Origin: Dipylidium caninum
Lineage: Eukaryota > Platyhelminthes > Cestoda > Cyclophyllidea > Dipylidiidae
Assembly (NCBI GenBank): GCA_017562135.1
Contig: QEYB01000266.1
Span: 1,116,001 to 1,180,000 of the forward strand
Direction of reading: 5' to 3'
DNA: 64,000 nt
Shown here piece after piece: positions 49,404-62,718 of the stretch (position 1 is its first letter; each line of letters starts with the position of its first letter). A program made the position numbers and the translations under genes. The notes under the pieces are model-generated. The model ran no database searches. It was not told the origin of the DNA and worked only from the letters and a program-made list of their open reading frames with translations.

Positions 49404-52400
49404 TCGACACCCGTCTTCCCACTACCTTCTTCTAATCTACCCTCATCAAAAGCCCCACATAGGCTCGCATTTTCCGGCCAGGACTCACTTGACTCACTTG
49501 CGGCATACATCGAGCGTCGCTGCCCAGCAGGACGGAGGTGACCGGAGCTCGGCGTCGAGTGACCCTACCGGCTCTCGCACTGCGCTCGACGGGCGCCTCT
49601 GAAATTGACGCTGCGTCGCCTAGTCACCCCCTGGCCCCTCAGCCTATATGAGTGTCACATACCCGAAAAATTAGAAGGTTTTTCCTCCGCCTCTTTCTCC
49701 TCTCTGCCTGGCCTTTCTCTTGTTAGCGTCCGCTTTTCAGGGAAAAGCCGACTTTCCTCACGAGGACGCTGCCGAGTGAGAGCAAGCTTCGCTGTGACCG
49801 AGGCGAAAAGTTCCAACCAATAATCAGGAAAAAGCCTCTGCTACATTGGTAAGTATTTAGAGTCCAAACCGCCCAATTTCCGTCCCCCTCCTCCTTTTGT
49901 ATGACAATTTGCCCAACTCAGTTGGCAAGACAACAGCCGAGTATTGAGAGTAAGCAGGAAGTCTGGACTCGTGGTGCCGTTCCAAACATCTCCTCCTCTA
50001 ACCTTTCCCAGTAGTAAAATAAATGCCGACATGGGTTCTATGACGCCCGTTTTACTCCCGAGAATGCGTAAATTTGCGCCACTATAAAAGTCATTTTTTT
50101 CCTAGTACAGGGGAAAATGTGAGGCTTTTTTCTCGTCATCGTTTCTTTGCTCACGCGGTAGCCAGCCCGCCGCTCCGCCGATGAGCGTCTGAAGTAGTGG
50201 GAAGACGTCCCTGAAGTAGGCAGGTTTCGACCATGGAGGTCTCATTTGCGGCAAAGGTTGTGTTTAGAAGAGCCCAGACCTTGCTCTTTAGCATGTGTGC
50301 GGTTGAATTCATGCAGCACGAATGTTCCTCTCCTAATCCACCATTTCTCTTTCTTCTTAATAGTTTCTCCGAGGTGGCCTTCTAGTAGACATTTGGGAAG
50401 AGTAGTTTCGTCAGTTCCAGTTCCGAGTGGGCGTGTTAAGTAGAGAAGTAAGCGATGAAGCGTGTTTAAAATTCGATACGATCTGTTCCACGTTGCTCTC
50501 ATCGCCCATTTTCTGCTCTCCCCCTTTACTTCCCTCTCCCCCTCTGGCACTCGGCTCCTCCTCCGCCTTGCCTTACTTATGAGAAGCTGTTGGACCAGTG
50601 CTTCCATGCCGGACAGTCACTGCTGCGTGGCCACTCACCGGCCGAGGGGTTTGAGTGCGCTCGCAATTGGCTGTCCGCCTGGTGGGCGATTGGCTCCTGC
50701 CCCACCTGATATTGGCCTCGACTGCAAAGCGATTCCCACCCCGCTCGCCACCATGTCGCCGTAGCCCTCTTCGCCCCGTTCACACCCATGTACGTACGTC
50801 GTTGACCTTATTTTATTTCGTTTTTAATGTCATTCTGCCGCCTTATTTTCGTCACACTTCCATGCGAACACCTCTTCTTCATGCGTAACAGTGCCTTGAT
50901 AAGTGTTGGCAGCGGCGTTTAATGACCTTCGCAACCACTTTTTGCGTGCATGCGATGTAGACATATTTAAGACTTCGGACCCCCCTCCACCATCTATAAT
51001 TTTAATGCGGTTGCTGAGCCTGTCTCATATGCTCAGGGTAGAGCTAGTTAATCGACTGCAAAATGTCATTCCCCTCTCCTTTCTTTAACCCGTTCCTGTC
51101 CTTTCCTGGCCTCGCCTCCGTGCCGGAAGGGCGAACAAACCACACACTGCCTTGTGGGGAGAGCAGACTTTAGGTACTTTCCCACCGCTGCCTCAGATTC
51201 TTATCTGCTATTACCGTGTGGAAATATTAGACACTTCTCGCTTCGTCTCCTCACAGTGAATGACTTTGTTCTGCGGCATCTTTGTCTAATCCTGCAAAGC
51301 GCAGTCAAATTAAAGGCGAACTGAATTGCCATCGGCCATACCTTCCTCCTTGTTTAAGAAATAAATTCGCACGAAAGCTCCATAAAACACTGAGTAGTGA
51401 AGGGGGCGATTGGGGAATCGTCGCCTCTGCGTTTGGTAGTTTCTCTTGGTAGGATTCATAGCTCAAGATGGCACGTAGGCCCCGACAAAGCTTTACATAT
51501 AAGCCAGCGAGCTGCGATCGCGCCTCTCCCCCTAAATGCGCATCAGAGGGCTTCTTTCGCCTCTCCCCCGTCTCCTCCCTTCAAACTCAATTTGGGGCAG
51601 GGGAGATGCGCCTCACTGGGGGCGATTCACTGGTGGCGCGTCTTTGATTGCGGGAGAGCTTTGATGAGCGGACTTCCTCCTGCAGCATGATAAATGCGAT
51701 TTCCTGGGGACTGCAAAGTAAGTTCTTTTGTCTGTAGATGATGCTGAACGAGATGAATGGCGCCGCTTGGGTGCCATCAGAGGCGTTTCGTGTGGATGGC
51801 GAGTGAAGATGGGGGTGGGAGTTCCTGAAATCAACTAAATAGTTATTTCCAAGTAACTGTTGAACCTGCGCCGCGAGGTGAGCTCGCTCGGACAAGTTTC
51901 AAGGCCTGGGACACTGCCCTCTCCTCCCGCTCGGGGATTCGCTTTCAAAAAGATATGTTGCCCGGGAAACGCATGGTATTTCGATTGACTCTCATCCTCG
52001 CGTTTAACGGCGCCGAAACCGGTCTAGTTTGGTCCCTGGGGCGACGTTAAAGCCTTGCGTCTCTCTCGGGCACTCACGAACCGGCCACTTCACTGAAGTC
52101 GCAGCCTGAGGTTGCAATAGGCACCTGAGCCTTCCGACACTACAACTGGGATAAGTGCGGTGGGCCGCCGAGGGCCTCTACGAGTTGCTTGCCTCACATT
52201 GTCCCAATCTCACTTCCCTTGGACTAATCAGCCTTTCACACCCGAAGCCTTTTTCGGTTGTGCGAATCACCAACTCAAAACAATTTTGGCAAAATTGGAG
52301 AAACATTTTTCAAGCACTCATAAATCACTTATAGTCAAACAAATGCATACAAATAATACAAATTTCGCGGAGATTCTGAAATTTTACACTTTTACACAAG

Positions 52401-53671
52401 TGCACACGTTATTACTTCAAATTCGTCTTGGCAACGGCTACAAAAATATACAAATTCCCATCCTCTCATCTTCAAATGGTATATGTCCGGTCGGCCAGTA
52501 GATCAGTTACGGAGATCAGAGAGTCCTGAGCATTGGCTACATTTCTTCTCCAAACTAAACTCGATTTTGTACTCTTAGTTGCAGGTAAGTTCATTTCTCA
52601 CTCGGGTAACAGGACAATCTTCTGCCTCCCTTTATGAGGCCGTCCTCCTCCCCTCCAGCTTCCTAGAATGGCAAAGTGTCGCACGCCGCCAAATTATTTC
52701 CTTTTCCACCCCGTAGCCTAAAAAAGAATGTTGGGAAGCCGGAAGCTCTTTAACAGTGCTTCTCCTCGGGGTGAATAATGCCCCGAGCGGATGCTAGTTT
52801 TGTTGAAGCGCCCATGCCCTCAAATCTAATGACTTCGCAGAGGAGAGGGAGACTCGAGTTCGTGTACTTGAGTGAGGTAATGCGCCCGGAGGCCTGACTT
52901 TGTGGACATTCCACTTAACATTGCCCCCTTTTCTCTAACCCATCTGCCTCTTTGCTTCAATCTTAGTTACCCTTTAGCAATGGTCCCGCTTCAACCGTTA
53001 TCAGACACGGCCTTTCAACCGCCCAGTCTCGCATTCTTGTCTTCGTTGTTCTGCTTCTTTCTTCCTTCCTTCCGTCCTCACAACTGTGGTGCGATGGAAT
53101 TCTTCAAGGAAATCCGCTTCGTCTCCTTATTGGACATTTCCGAGCTCAACAGCACCTTCGAATCTTCCCTCGGTGATTGCACTTCATTTCAACCGCCAGT
53201 TCCAGCTGCCGTTTCTCCCACTCTTCTCATTCACGAGATCCCAATTCGAGATTTGAAATATTCCCCCTGCTCTCGATCGTTCTCACTCCGCGGCCCCAAA
53301 TCCATACCCCTTAAGGGGGAGTGGAACGCCTCTTTGACGACCGTAACATTGCATCCAGTTCCTCAGCCTGCCGGAGTCGCCACACTCACTCTCATCACCT
53401 ACGGTCACACGTGGGTGCTTCGGCTAGTTGGCTGGTCGACAAAGTTCACGGATCTGCCGCCTCACCGGGTCATTTCCGAGCTCTAACACATGAGGTTGTG
53501 TGACTTGCCTCGATCGAGACAGGCCTCCTGAGCAACCCTCTTGTACTCCAGTAGTGGCAGAATATCCCGAGTTTGATCACCTCCTTCGAGTATGCGTGAG
53601 CCATGCAACGCCTGGGGCGCGCTCGTATTAGAGGCAACGCTCTTCGCCAGGGCCCTCTCAGACACTCTGCG

Positions 53672-53840
53672 CTGTGGACAGAGACGCTATACGGTGGATA
53701 TGCAATTCCTTACGTGTCGTCCGGAATCTGGAGCTGGCCAGGGCACGCGGCGAAGTCAACCAGACCGAGTTTCTTGAAGGAATACAGAGAGTGGGGAAGG
53801 CGCAACTGGTTCATCGAGCGTGTGTGTGTGCGTTAGCTGC
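53672..53840 (+). CDS. Weak exon candidate, unrecognised
   Basis: After a TGTGGACAG acceptor, one frame reads DAIRWICNSLRVVRNLELAR and continues with GEVNQTEFLEGIQRVGKAQL. It looks like an amphipathic helical segment, but no donor or partner exon is clear, and two other frames over the same bases are also open. The right boundary is nominal. Confidence 0.2.
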
Positions 53841-56800
53841 CCACGGCAATGGAGCACCTGGCACTGCCCGTGGCCTCATACAGAGGAGTCTGCAGACGTG
53901 GAGGAGGCGAACGAGTCAGAGGGTGGAGCAGAATGATGCTCAGTCGCCCCTTACACCTCCGCTTCAGCTTCGAGCAGAGATTTTATGGTCATATGCAATT
54001 CACTGCATGGCCTTGTCATTGTGGTGTTACATCGCATAAAAAATTGAACTATCTATTTTTACTTACACCGTGGGGCCTAAAACCCATCTGGCAACGGAAC
54101 AGTCCCCTTTGAGGTTGAGCCGAGCAGGCAGCGACTTTTAAGATTCTCGCGAGGGGACGAGTAACACATTTGCGGCCTGTTGTGCGGTGCTACTGATGGT
54201 TGGTGGTGGTGGTGGTGAGGGCTCGGATAATAGCCGCCTATAAGAACGCAAAGGTTGGGTTGAAACCGGACTTGACTCCCCTCAGAGCCACGTTTGGAGC
54301 TACCGATGATGTAATAGAAAAAGTTAGTGAGGATTGTGTGCGCTTGAGGGATCGGTTTAAGTTGTGAAGTTGTTAGGTGATCTGACGGAGACCGGGAGAC
54401 TCGTGCATCACATCGCCCCTCACTTGACTGAAAATAGAATGTCACCAAATAGGGGAAACGTCTCCGTAGACTCCAACAACCTCGATTTTGCCTTTTCTAT
54501 TTTTTTTTTGCGGTCCTCTCCTTCGTAGTGCAAAAGAAAGTCTGCCTAGGGGAAAGAAGGCAGTTTTGATGCGCACAAGACCAATAACAAAAACTCCAGC
54601 AGCAGTGGTTGATGACCGCGTTAGTTTTTGACTTGTTTTGACCACTCGACTGCGATCATTTGCTCAGGACGCGCAATTTTTCAGCTATCAAAGGTTTTCT
54701 TTGACCATACCGCTGATGGCGGGTTGGAAATCTCGTCACTCACTGGCTAAAATTAAAACCGCTCGAAAGTGGCTTGTCGGGCAGTGGGATAAAGCGGTCG
54801 CCTCGCGTTTATCCCCGCCTCAGCCTCGAGCAAACTCCGGTGACAGCAGTGAGCCTCGGAGCGGAGGTGGGTCACTGACTGATCGCAGGTTTGACAAAAG
54901 CAGCGTCATTATGACGCCACGGGCGAGTCTTGCCGCGGTCCCACTATGAGGGCCGCAGAAGGTCCTGTCCCCTTGTTAAGAACGCCGCGAGGGCGAGAAG
55001 TGGCTCCTCAGTCAAAGTTCCCGCCAGAGTGTGCTGCCCCGGTCTGCCTCCACCCGTCTTCCATGGGCTAATCGCCAAGTGCGATTTCAGGTGATTGAGG
55101 TTCGCCGAAACATGGGGAGCAAAGTGGCTGGTCGGAGTGGGGGAGCTCACTGCCAACGTCTGGCGCAACATCCATCTCGCATTCACGAGTAATTGACGGT
55201 GTGTTCGCGATGCTCACCAAAGATTTAATCTTTGGCACGAGAGACAGCGCTATTTATACATTTGCTCGTAAAATTCAGTCTACCATCTAATTCATGGCAG
55301 AATCGTCAATCACCGGTCGCCATTATGATTGCCCTGTGCTCTTCTCGACCTCCAACAGACGAGGGTCGGCATTCGCTGGTGAGTGGGTCATGGTAACAGC
55401 GAGTCAGTCCTCAGGTTCAACGTGTTTCCGAAAAAGAGACAGACACTGTCTCTTCTCGCTGCCTTCCAACTTCCCTGAAGACAGTACAAAAAGTTCAAAA
55501 TGTAAGGGGAATTGTAGGATACAAGGTTTGGATGACATCCCTTCTCCCGCGGAGTGGCGATGTACATCAACCAGGGCTTTCTTCCCTCTCGAATGTCATT
55601 TTCGGGTGGTGTGCGGCAAATGTACCGCTTACACGTTTACACTTGAGGCTCTCCATTCCAACCGACCTCAGAGCAACCACGAGGATGGTGAGGAAAGACG
55701 AAGCGCGGAGTCCGCCAATCACTCAGGCTGTGAATGTTGCTAGAATCTGTCTGCCGTCTCAAAATCTCCAATGTCTTGCTCGAGATTCTACTTCATATCC
55801 ACCTTTTCGGTGTCGCAAATATTGAAAAACAAATCGCCTTAATGGCAGTGCTATGTGGGAGGATTGCAATTTCTTCCGAAGGAGGTGCCATTGTCTAACG
55901 AAATTTGCCTATTATAATTCCAGTTACGCCTAGGCCCACCACATCCGCAGTCGTCTTCTCTATCCTCTGTTTTCGGCAGAACAGTGCATGCCCGAGGTAT
56001 CCTCGAGCTCCCTCATTCTGTTTCAGTCCTCAAGTGTACGAGATATAGCTTCCTTTCCTTCGTCATTCAGACCCCTCCACATGCCTTCAATACATTTGGG
56101 CTTCAATGTAGCCACGAAAACGAGCTACGGATTGAGGAGTGAGGTAAAAAGCACCCTGACAATTTCCCTATTGAGTCCGATTTCGAGAAGGTAAGCCTCA
56201 GAATGCCAAGCAATGAGTGCAAGTTGGAGCTGGACGTGGAGGCCCTCGACGCTTTGCTGCCATGTGCCCCTCTGGTCCACCACACCAGGGCAGTCTGGAG
56301 TTGATTTCGCTGGTGTCAGCATCTCCATGGAATGCCTTGATGAGAGTTGCCACTTCCTAGCTAGTCACTCATGGGCCTGATATCACAACAAATCACGTCT
56401 TCTTGCGTTATTTATGCCTCCTAATTAATTGCTCGGCTGACGCAGTTTGGGCGAAGACGCCGTGAACTTTTCACTGCTTCGCCTGTGATACGGGCAGATG
56501 CATCGCCTAATGGCAGTCAAAAAATGAGCTCCCGATTGTCCCGAGCGTGGGACCGGCCTTCTTTTCATACACCCATGGTTCACAACACATGGACGGTTTG
56601 TTTCCCATTCGCCCCGCGCCTGACGGAAGGCTTGGACTTTGCATGGACTATTTTTGGCCTAACACGGGGGGACTCAGTCCTCCCTTTTAGGACTACACTC
56701 CAGCCCAAACACATTATTCACATTCAGTGCCTGTGAATAACCACTTGTACCCGCTTAACAGTCAATTCCTCATCATGGGCTTCCCGAGATCATTGCTCTC

Positions 56801-58127
56801 AAAGAAGTCTTCCTCTGTTTTCTCGGAGGACACAGCACGGGCCAGAGGTGTTTCTTTCCGATTTTGATTCCCTAATGAAGGTGGAAATAGCGAGTGATGA
56901 AGAGGCCCTGTGGAAGACCACTTGGAGGTGTAACTGAGGGGGTGTTCGGCGACTCAACTCTATCCGCGGGCCTCAAGAGGGCCACCTGACCCATTTCTAA
57001 CCAAGTCATGAGGTACGACGCATTTCAGTAGCTGGTGCGCGAGTCGTGTGGCTGGACTAATTCATACTTCTCCCCATTTGGGCCTGATACACGCCTTATG
57101 AGGTGGGTTGGTAGAAGTGTGAGCACTCGTCTAACGTACAGGCATTGTCTGAAATGGATGGGAGGTGCAGAAGAAAGGAGGCCGTAGTTCAGTAGCCTGT
57201 CAACTGCCTCGTACCCACGAAGCCCTTCTAGCGAGATTTGAGCCGTGCTCTTAGCCTCACCTTGGCTCTCCTACCTCATGTTCACTTGGTCCCATGATAA
57301 ACAGTATCTTTTCTCCCCATCTTGCTCGTAATAAAAGGAGATTTATACGCCATTGGAAGATAAAAGTCGGCCGGGGTGTAGGTTGCGTTCGAGAACAAAG
57401 TTACCCCGACCCTTGATCTCGTCGGTCACCTTTACTTGCAAAGGCATGAGTGAATTTTTCCACCGGGTGGAAGACCCGTGTGTGCACAAGACATGCAGCA
57501 GTGAAGGAGAATTGAGCCTTCATTAGCATATAGACGCCCTAGGCAGTCTGGTGTGGTTTCGCGCTGTAGCGCGTCGAGACTGGGAGAGGATGGGGCCGTC
57601 GCACCTGGGGGATGCGCCTGGCAGCAGCAGCAGCGAGGCCTGACTGCCAGATTTAGCTAGGTAAAAGGGTCTGCTTCGGTCTCGGGCTATCATCCGGCAT
57701 CACACCACAGACTTTGACAGGGCTGCAGGGGCCTGGGGGCCAGAGCAGCGGCAGTGGAGCCAACCAAGGGCTCTTAAACTTTGACGCAAGCGCTTTAACA
57801 ACGGCTGCTCTTTCTCTGTTTGATGGGACGAAAGGTTTTGGAGTTGTCCTCCACCCTCACGCCCTATGCCGTCTTTCCGCGGGTGTTAGTGGTTGTTGTT
57901 GTTGTTTAATAACTGCCACCTAAATGCCCCTTCAGTAGGTTGTATTTCGGTGCCGATTTTCACTGTCTCCTCTTTGTGCTCGCATCATCCAATGCACGAT
58001 GCAGCTGGTGCTAAAAGGGGAAGCATATTTTAACATTAGTTTTTGCGCCAAAACTCGTCGAAATTGCGGTCAAATTGCATCTTCCCTTCACTCGTGGCCC
58101 ATAATAGCAAAACAACTTTGCAGCCTG
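53841..58127. other. About 4.3 kb without a supported gene
   Basis: Mixed composition and short overlapping frames only. A minus-strand ATTAAA at 57905-57910 could serve the terminal exon at 58128. Confidence 0.4.
54197..54217. repeat. (TGG)n triplet repeat
   Basis: About seven TGG units. They encode poly-His in the opposite-strand frame, which is a spurious frame. Confidence 0.9.
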
Positions 58128-58317
58128 TCAGAGGGTGGTGGAAGAACCTTCTGCCAACTTGTCGGAGGCGCGCGCATCTGCTGCGCAGGCGGAGACATCA
58201 TTTAGTTGCTGAGGGAAAGAAAGAGCATTGAAGTCGGGCAAAACGGACCCTTCTTTGTCGTCTTCAAAGTCACTTTGAAAGTAGTAGAAGTCGTCGAGCG
58301 GTGAGTGAAGCTTCGGC
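58128..58317 (-). CDS. Candidate 3'-terminal exon, acidic protein tail
   Basis: A good acceptor (GGTCTCCCTCTTCTAG) is followed by one base and then 62 codons ending in TGA at 58130-58128. The peptide is acidic and aromatic at first (SPLDDFYYFQSDFEDDKEG), then Ser/Ala-rich. Codon and residue composition look protein-like and the opposite frames are not. A minus-strand ATTAAA lies about 220 nt downstream. No family is recognised. The preceding exon must end in phase 2 and was not found. Confidence 0.4.
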
Positions 58318-59483
58318 CTAGAAGAGGGAGACCAAAAAGCCACACGAAAGCAGGATATCACCTCGAAAGTTGGCCCGCTTTGTCAAGGCTGAGTGCGAGA
58401 TCTTCTCAGTCTAAGAACTCGGAGTGGTTGCTCAATCCAGCCACCTCGTCTCCCCATTGGAAAACCATCAAGTATGCTTTGCGGTTGTTCATTCCTCCAA
58501 TCAAGGGATAGGCGATGCACAATTACGCAAATTCCAGGTTTCCAGGCCTTTCCAGCCGTCATGGTGTAAAAAGAGTCCCTTGGATTTCTCTACCGCGTCT
58601 CATTTTAACTTAACATGACAACATCTTTGTACGGGAATTGCTTTACGACCTGCATTAGCCGGCCGCACTTCCCGTCCTCCGGTCATCCGAACTATTCCCG
58701 TTCTCCGGCGAAACATCCACGTGGCACACTCTTAGCTGAGAGGCCTGCATTGTCCATCTTTCCAGAGTTCCACTTCTTAGCCATCGACGAGTGAAGGGGA
58801 CTTCACTGAGGCTCGAAAAGTTCCCACTTTTATTATCACCCTCTTCTTCTCTGGGGACATGAATTAAATGGCCAGCAGCAGTTCATTTGTATTCTGCAAG
58901 GTGGTGGGTTTCAGCCATCATGCGCAGTTGGAAGAGTGAAAATTCCAGTGCTCGCGTAGTTTATTGCACTCGGGACGACGCTATGTTTTACGTGCTACAA
59001 TGTGGGCGGATGATGGGGCAAATGGAGATGACTTGCCGCGTGCGGACACGCGTCTTGGCCCGTGGGAGCTGATTGCATCCCATGGGGGAGCAGATGCCTT
59101 CCCTCACCGTCACTCACCCTCCGCCCCATCTCCCCCGGCCGGCTCCCGCGCTCCCCCGCTGACCCGCCCCCTCTCGCCCCCACGCCGATGTCAGAAATGA
59201 TTCAGTCAGCTCAGAAAAACAAGAAGACAGGCCTACGGCAAGAGGATTGTGCCCTGCACATCCACTGGGCCGTACGTCTCTGTTGCTGGTGGGGAAGAAT
59301 CGAATTAAGGCCGTACGTGGAGGGGTACGTTGACAGCTACGAAGCTCTTGGCCTAAAGTCACACCATCTTCCTCACTAAATCGTGAAATAAAGTTTATGC
59401 GAAACGAAGGATTTGTTCGTAAAGTAGGAATTGTCCTGGCAGATTGCAACCTACTAGCTCTCTTTTCTCTATGTCTGGGTAAC
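58318..59483. other. About 1.2 kb without a supported gene
   Basis: GC-rich part near 59100-59200. A plus-strand AATAAA near 59386 follows a plus-strand frame (59062-59379), but that frame lacks a convincing start or acceptor. Confidence 0.35.
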
Positions 59484-59579
59484 CTGCGTCTCGGACGTTG
59501 GAGGGTTGAGTTACAAGTTGTTGGCAATTCATGATGACTAGTTGCACTAGTGAGTCAACCGAGGAGACTCGAGCGGCGT
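59484..59579 (-). CDS. Candidate exon (phase 1-1), unrecognised
   Basis: Acceptor ATCTCCAACCAG and donor GCAG|GTTACC. The peptide contains VSSVDSLVQLVIMNCQQLVT, an amphipathic helix. It joins in phase to the exon at 59700-59769. If the donor is not used, the frame continues to a stop at 59395 and this would be a terminal exon. It might belong with the exon at 58128, which would need one further exon to shift from phase 1 to phase 2. Confidence 0.35.
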
Positions 59580-59699
59580 CTGGTTGGAGATGCGGAAGCA
59601 ATATGAAGAAAATAATCCTTCAGACTAAGTCTAAAACTGGCAGTGTATAGCCAAACTGCCGGGAGGAAAGGGAAACGGAGGAGGAGAAGGAGAGGGCAC

Positions 59700-59769
59700 C
59701 ATTCGTTAGGAGATGTCCACGGGGCGTTGGTCCCGCGTTTCCAGAGGCGGCAACTTCTTTTACAATTTG
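59700..59769 (-). CDS. Candidate exon (phase 0-1), unrecognised
   Basis: Acceptor TTTCATTGTTAG and donor AATG|GTGCCC. The peptide is QIVKEVAASGNAGPTPRGHL and a few residues more. Splicing to 59579 across a 120-nt intron keeps the frame. Support is phase agreement only. Confidence 0.3.
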
Positions 59770-61317
59770 CTAACAATGAAATGACCCCTGCACATCTCTA
59801 CAAACAGTATTTCAGAGAATTGCAATCTTTCTTCCCTTGAAATGATCGATCTTCATATCACTGAGTTAGTTGCCTTGTTTCCATGAGACAAGGCATCTGT
59901 CCCGTAACGTTCTTCCCCCTCGTTGCTGGGTGAAACGCAAAAGAAGAACAGTGAGAGTGGGGAACCTTCAGTGACTTCCTTGTCAGAGTCTTCCACCATT
60001 TTCCCTAGTCTCGCATTCTCCTCCTACAAGTGGCAGCCCGGCCTCTTGCCTGCTAGTTCTGGTTTACAAGAACGAAGAATGAACTTCTCACCGTCAGATT
60101 CGCCCGAGAGCCGGAGAAACTTCAAATCGAAGTCTTTAAGACTGATCAACACATTGCACCCGACCGTGTAAGGAGGTCTTGATGTCAACAGTTCGAAGAT
60201 TGCGCACTCCCGGAGTTTCCTCCACTTTCCCCTCATGTTTACCATATATGCGGAAGCCAAAAGATGCTTTTGGGATAATGGTGCTTGATTTGACCTATTT
60301 GATGACTTTTAGCTTTGGGTGAAGACAAGGAAGAATGGGGAGATCCAACGTAGGAGGCTGAATAGTCGACGCGCTGATTCTCGCGGTCTCCGCCCGAAGC
60401 CCAGCGAATAGAAATACCGAGTTTTTGATCGTGTCGTACTTTGTTTCTCCTCTGCGCCTGTGGCGTCCTTTTGCCACTCATCACAACTGAAATAAGGGAG
60501 CAACAGTTTACCTTTTTTGAACACCCTTCCAGAAGGGTCTGCCACCTCGTTCCACTTGCCTTGACCCTGTTCGGCATAGTCTGCATTCCACTCGCCACAG
60601 TTTTAGAAAAACGGACTTCGTTAACAGTTACGCAACCGATTTAAAGCAAATCACTTTCAAGCCACCGGTCAAATTACCATCCCCTGTTGGTTGAATGCTT
60701 GCACGGTGAGTCTGTCCTTCCACACACTGCCAAGTGGTCCTGCGGCGAGGAATTCGCTTCTTTCCCTCTCTATCCCTCAAAGTATTGATAGCGAGTGGAA
60801 CTGGACGTTCGGCACAGTCCGGAGGACACCTTACCGAACCCACGTTGAATACTTTCGGTGTGGGATGAAGTGGTCGCCTTTTCGAGGCATACAGTGAAGC
60901 CATTCAGTCATTAGACAGGTAGTCAACGTGGACACCGAGACTCATCCACCCTGCTTCGAGATTCAGAACTGCACAACCGCGCTTCAAACCAACACATTGC
61001 GTTGGTTTCGTTCCCATACACGGCGAATAACTCTTTTCGCCTCTTCGGAAATAATTGAACAAATTGCACCTGACGTGCATGGCATTTTCTCCCATTTTAA
61101 ATTGGAATAAAGTCACAACTACATAACTAATCTATATAGTCCTTTTAATAAATAAAAGGTAGAAGTCAAAACAACAAGTAGAAAATATAAGTTAGGTACT
61201 TTGAACACGTAAATGAAACCAGCCAATATGCTGCAACTCCTGCCTTCGCCGTGGATCGGATGAATTTCCCATACACTCCTTGTCTACGTTAAGTAAAAGA
61301 GGAGAAAATGGAAGTCC
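59770..61317. other. About 1.5 kb, unresolved
   Basis: Open frames occur on both strands. One plus-strand frame, 60919-61110, follows a GACAG acceptor and ends at TAA overlapping an AATAAA at 61106. Opposite-strand frames over the same bases are equally open, so no call is made. Confidence 0.3.
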
Positions 61318-61489
61318 TTAGGCAATGTCCGAGGAAGGGAGGTCCCATTGCAGCTCTGTTGCCACTTCCAGCCTGCGCCAGGGTTCCACACGGTCGTTAG
61401 GCGCCGCAGAAGTACTCGGCAACGCAGTGTAATTTGCAGTCGGCACAGAGGATATCCCCGACGTGGACTCGGTGTCCGCGTGTTTGGGG
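61318..61489 (-). CDS. Weak candidate 3'-terminal exon
   Basis: The acceptor is CATTATTTCCTCCGATTTAG, with one leading base and 56 codons to TAA at 61320-61318. The peptide starts PKHADTESTSG and ends LQWDLPSSDIA, Ser/Thr-rich then acidic. A minus-strand ATTAAA lies at 61143-61148. No domain and no partner exon were found. Confidence 0.3.
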
Positions 61490-62718
61490 CTAAATCGGAG
61501 GAAATAATGATTTGCCATGATCGCTCGTTTCCTACCCTCACACAGACAGACGCCTTCGCGCACTCTTCGAAGCCCCTTCGGAGCCTCAACAGCCAGTAGG
61601 AGCCAGTGGATTTTGGTTTCGTTGCCTACCAGGCGCGGACGCAGAGACAGGCACGGCCAAGACCAGCCTTCTGGCCTCACCTTCCCATTACTCGCCGGGG
61701 GGTGTGTGTGTGTGTTTCGGGGCAGTTGGTTGTGGAACAAGGTCGACGGTCGAGTCCACCTAAAAGTACCCAGACTGGTGGATGGCAGGGCAGAGCACCT
61801 CTTGCCCATCGCCTCCTCCGCACGGCCTCGAGTTCTCCGACCTGTGGCCGTTGCGCACTAGGGATGAGGCGATGCGACGCGTCGGAGGTGTGAATAAAAA
61901 TCTTCCTTCTTTGTCCACGATGTGGCTTAGGAGAGACCGGAAAGAAGATATCACCTCTGGGTAGTATGTGCAGGCAATGGTCCTTCCTTCCCATACACCA
62001 TTATAAAATCCCGATAGAACAGTAAAAGTGGCCGTCAATGGGTGAATAAAGGATGCCGGGTTGCTAGGATAAAGGCGCTTTTGTTCAACCAGATTGCAAT
62101 GAGTCCGGTGTCATGAAAAAGTTACCAAGGCAAATATCTCCCCCACTTCACGCATCTATGTGTGTGTCTGTGTCTGTGTAGGTCAGTGATTTATCCTCGA
62201 AGAAACAGAATTACGTCCAAATCCCCGAGGCTCTCGCTTTTTGCACGCCCTTCAACCACTTAATCTGAGAGGAATTCGGACATTTCAGGGTCCGCCACCC
62301 TCAACGCCGGTGCCAAAATGCATTAAATGAAGACAGTCGGTTTGTCGCCAGTTGTTCCAGAACACTTGGCAAGACAGATTGGTGGAAGGCATGTGGACGA
62401 GGGGCAGAGCCTTGGATTGCTGAAGGCGGAATGGCATAAGGAGTGGGCGACGAAAGGTGGGATTGAAGAACGGAGGAGCTCGTAGTGTCAGGCGGGTGGC
62501 AGTTCAGCTGCCAACAGATTCGGTCGTGGAGAGGGTCATAGAGCGTACGGATGAGCATTTCTGTGCATCACAGCAATGCGAGAGGGGCGCGGAGCTCCAG
62601 ACACATCTGGAGTGCGACCGCGGTTCCCTCAGTACGCCATGAAAATTTTTTCCATCAGACATAAATACTTACCACACTTACCGCCCAGTGGCTTTTGGAT
62701 TTTACTCTTTTTATCTAG
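61490..62718. other. About 1.2 kb without a supported gene
   Basis: GT repeats at 61702-61715 and 62158-62180 and short overlapping frames. Nothing further is supported. Confidence 0.4.
61702..61715. repeat. (GT)n microsatellite
   Basis: A short perfect GT repeat. A second, imperfect GT/CT repeat lies at 62158-62180. Confidence 0.9.

Larger units (their letters stand above)
43564..53670. other. About 10 kb without a supported gene; 5' end of lectin/PAN gene expected here
   Basis: A minus-strand exon with ATG and signal peptide, ending in phase 1, should lie here or further right; I could not identify it. A Cys-rich minus-strand frame at 44294-44500 (CCTNSL, CRQACC) is the most protein-like candidate, but it has no phase-1 donor. 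G-runs at 45218-45236 and 46093-46103 and a CTC-rich tract at 49371-49403 are the only clear sequence features. 52260-52480 is an AT-rich island. A plus-strand frame of 195 codons at 52902-53486 has no recognisable domain. Confidence 0.4.

Noticed and set aside
49147..49602. Frames with long Arg or Pro runs around the CTC repeat
   Set aside because: Generated by the triplet repeat itself.
59484..59769. RhoGAP-like C-terminal helix reading of the two minus-strand exons
   Set aside because: The characteristic N-K-M/N-L-A-x-V-F-x-P motif is absent; the resemblance is limited to a generic amphipathic helix.
61760..62038. Minus-strand frame with a GRTIACTYYPE string, resembling the end of an RRM/UHM domain
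   Set aside because: No RNP motifs upstream and no acceptor in the right place; the match is too short to call.
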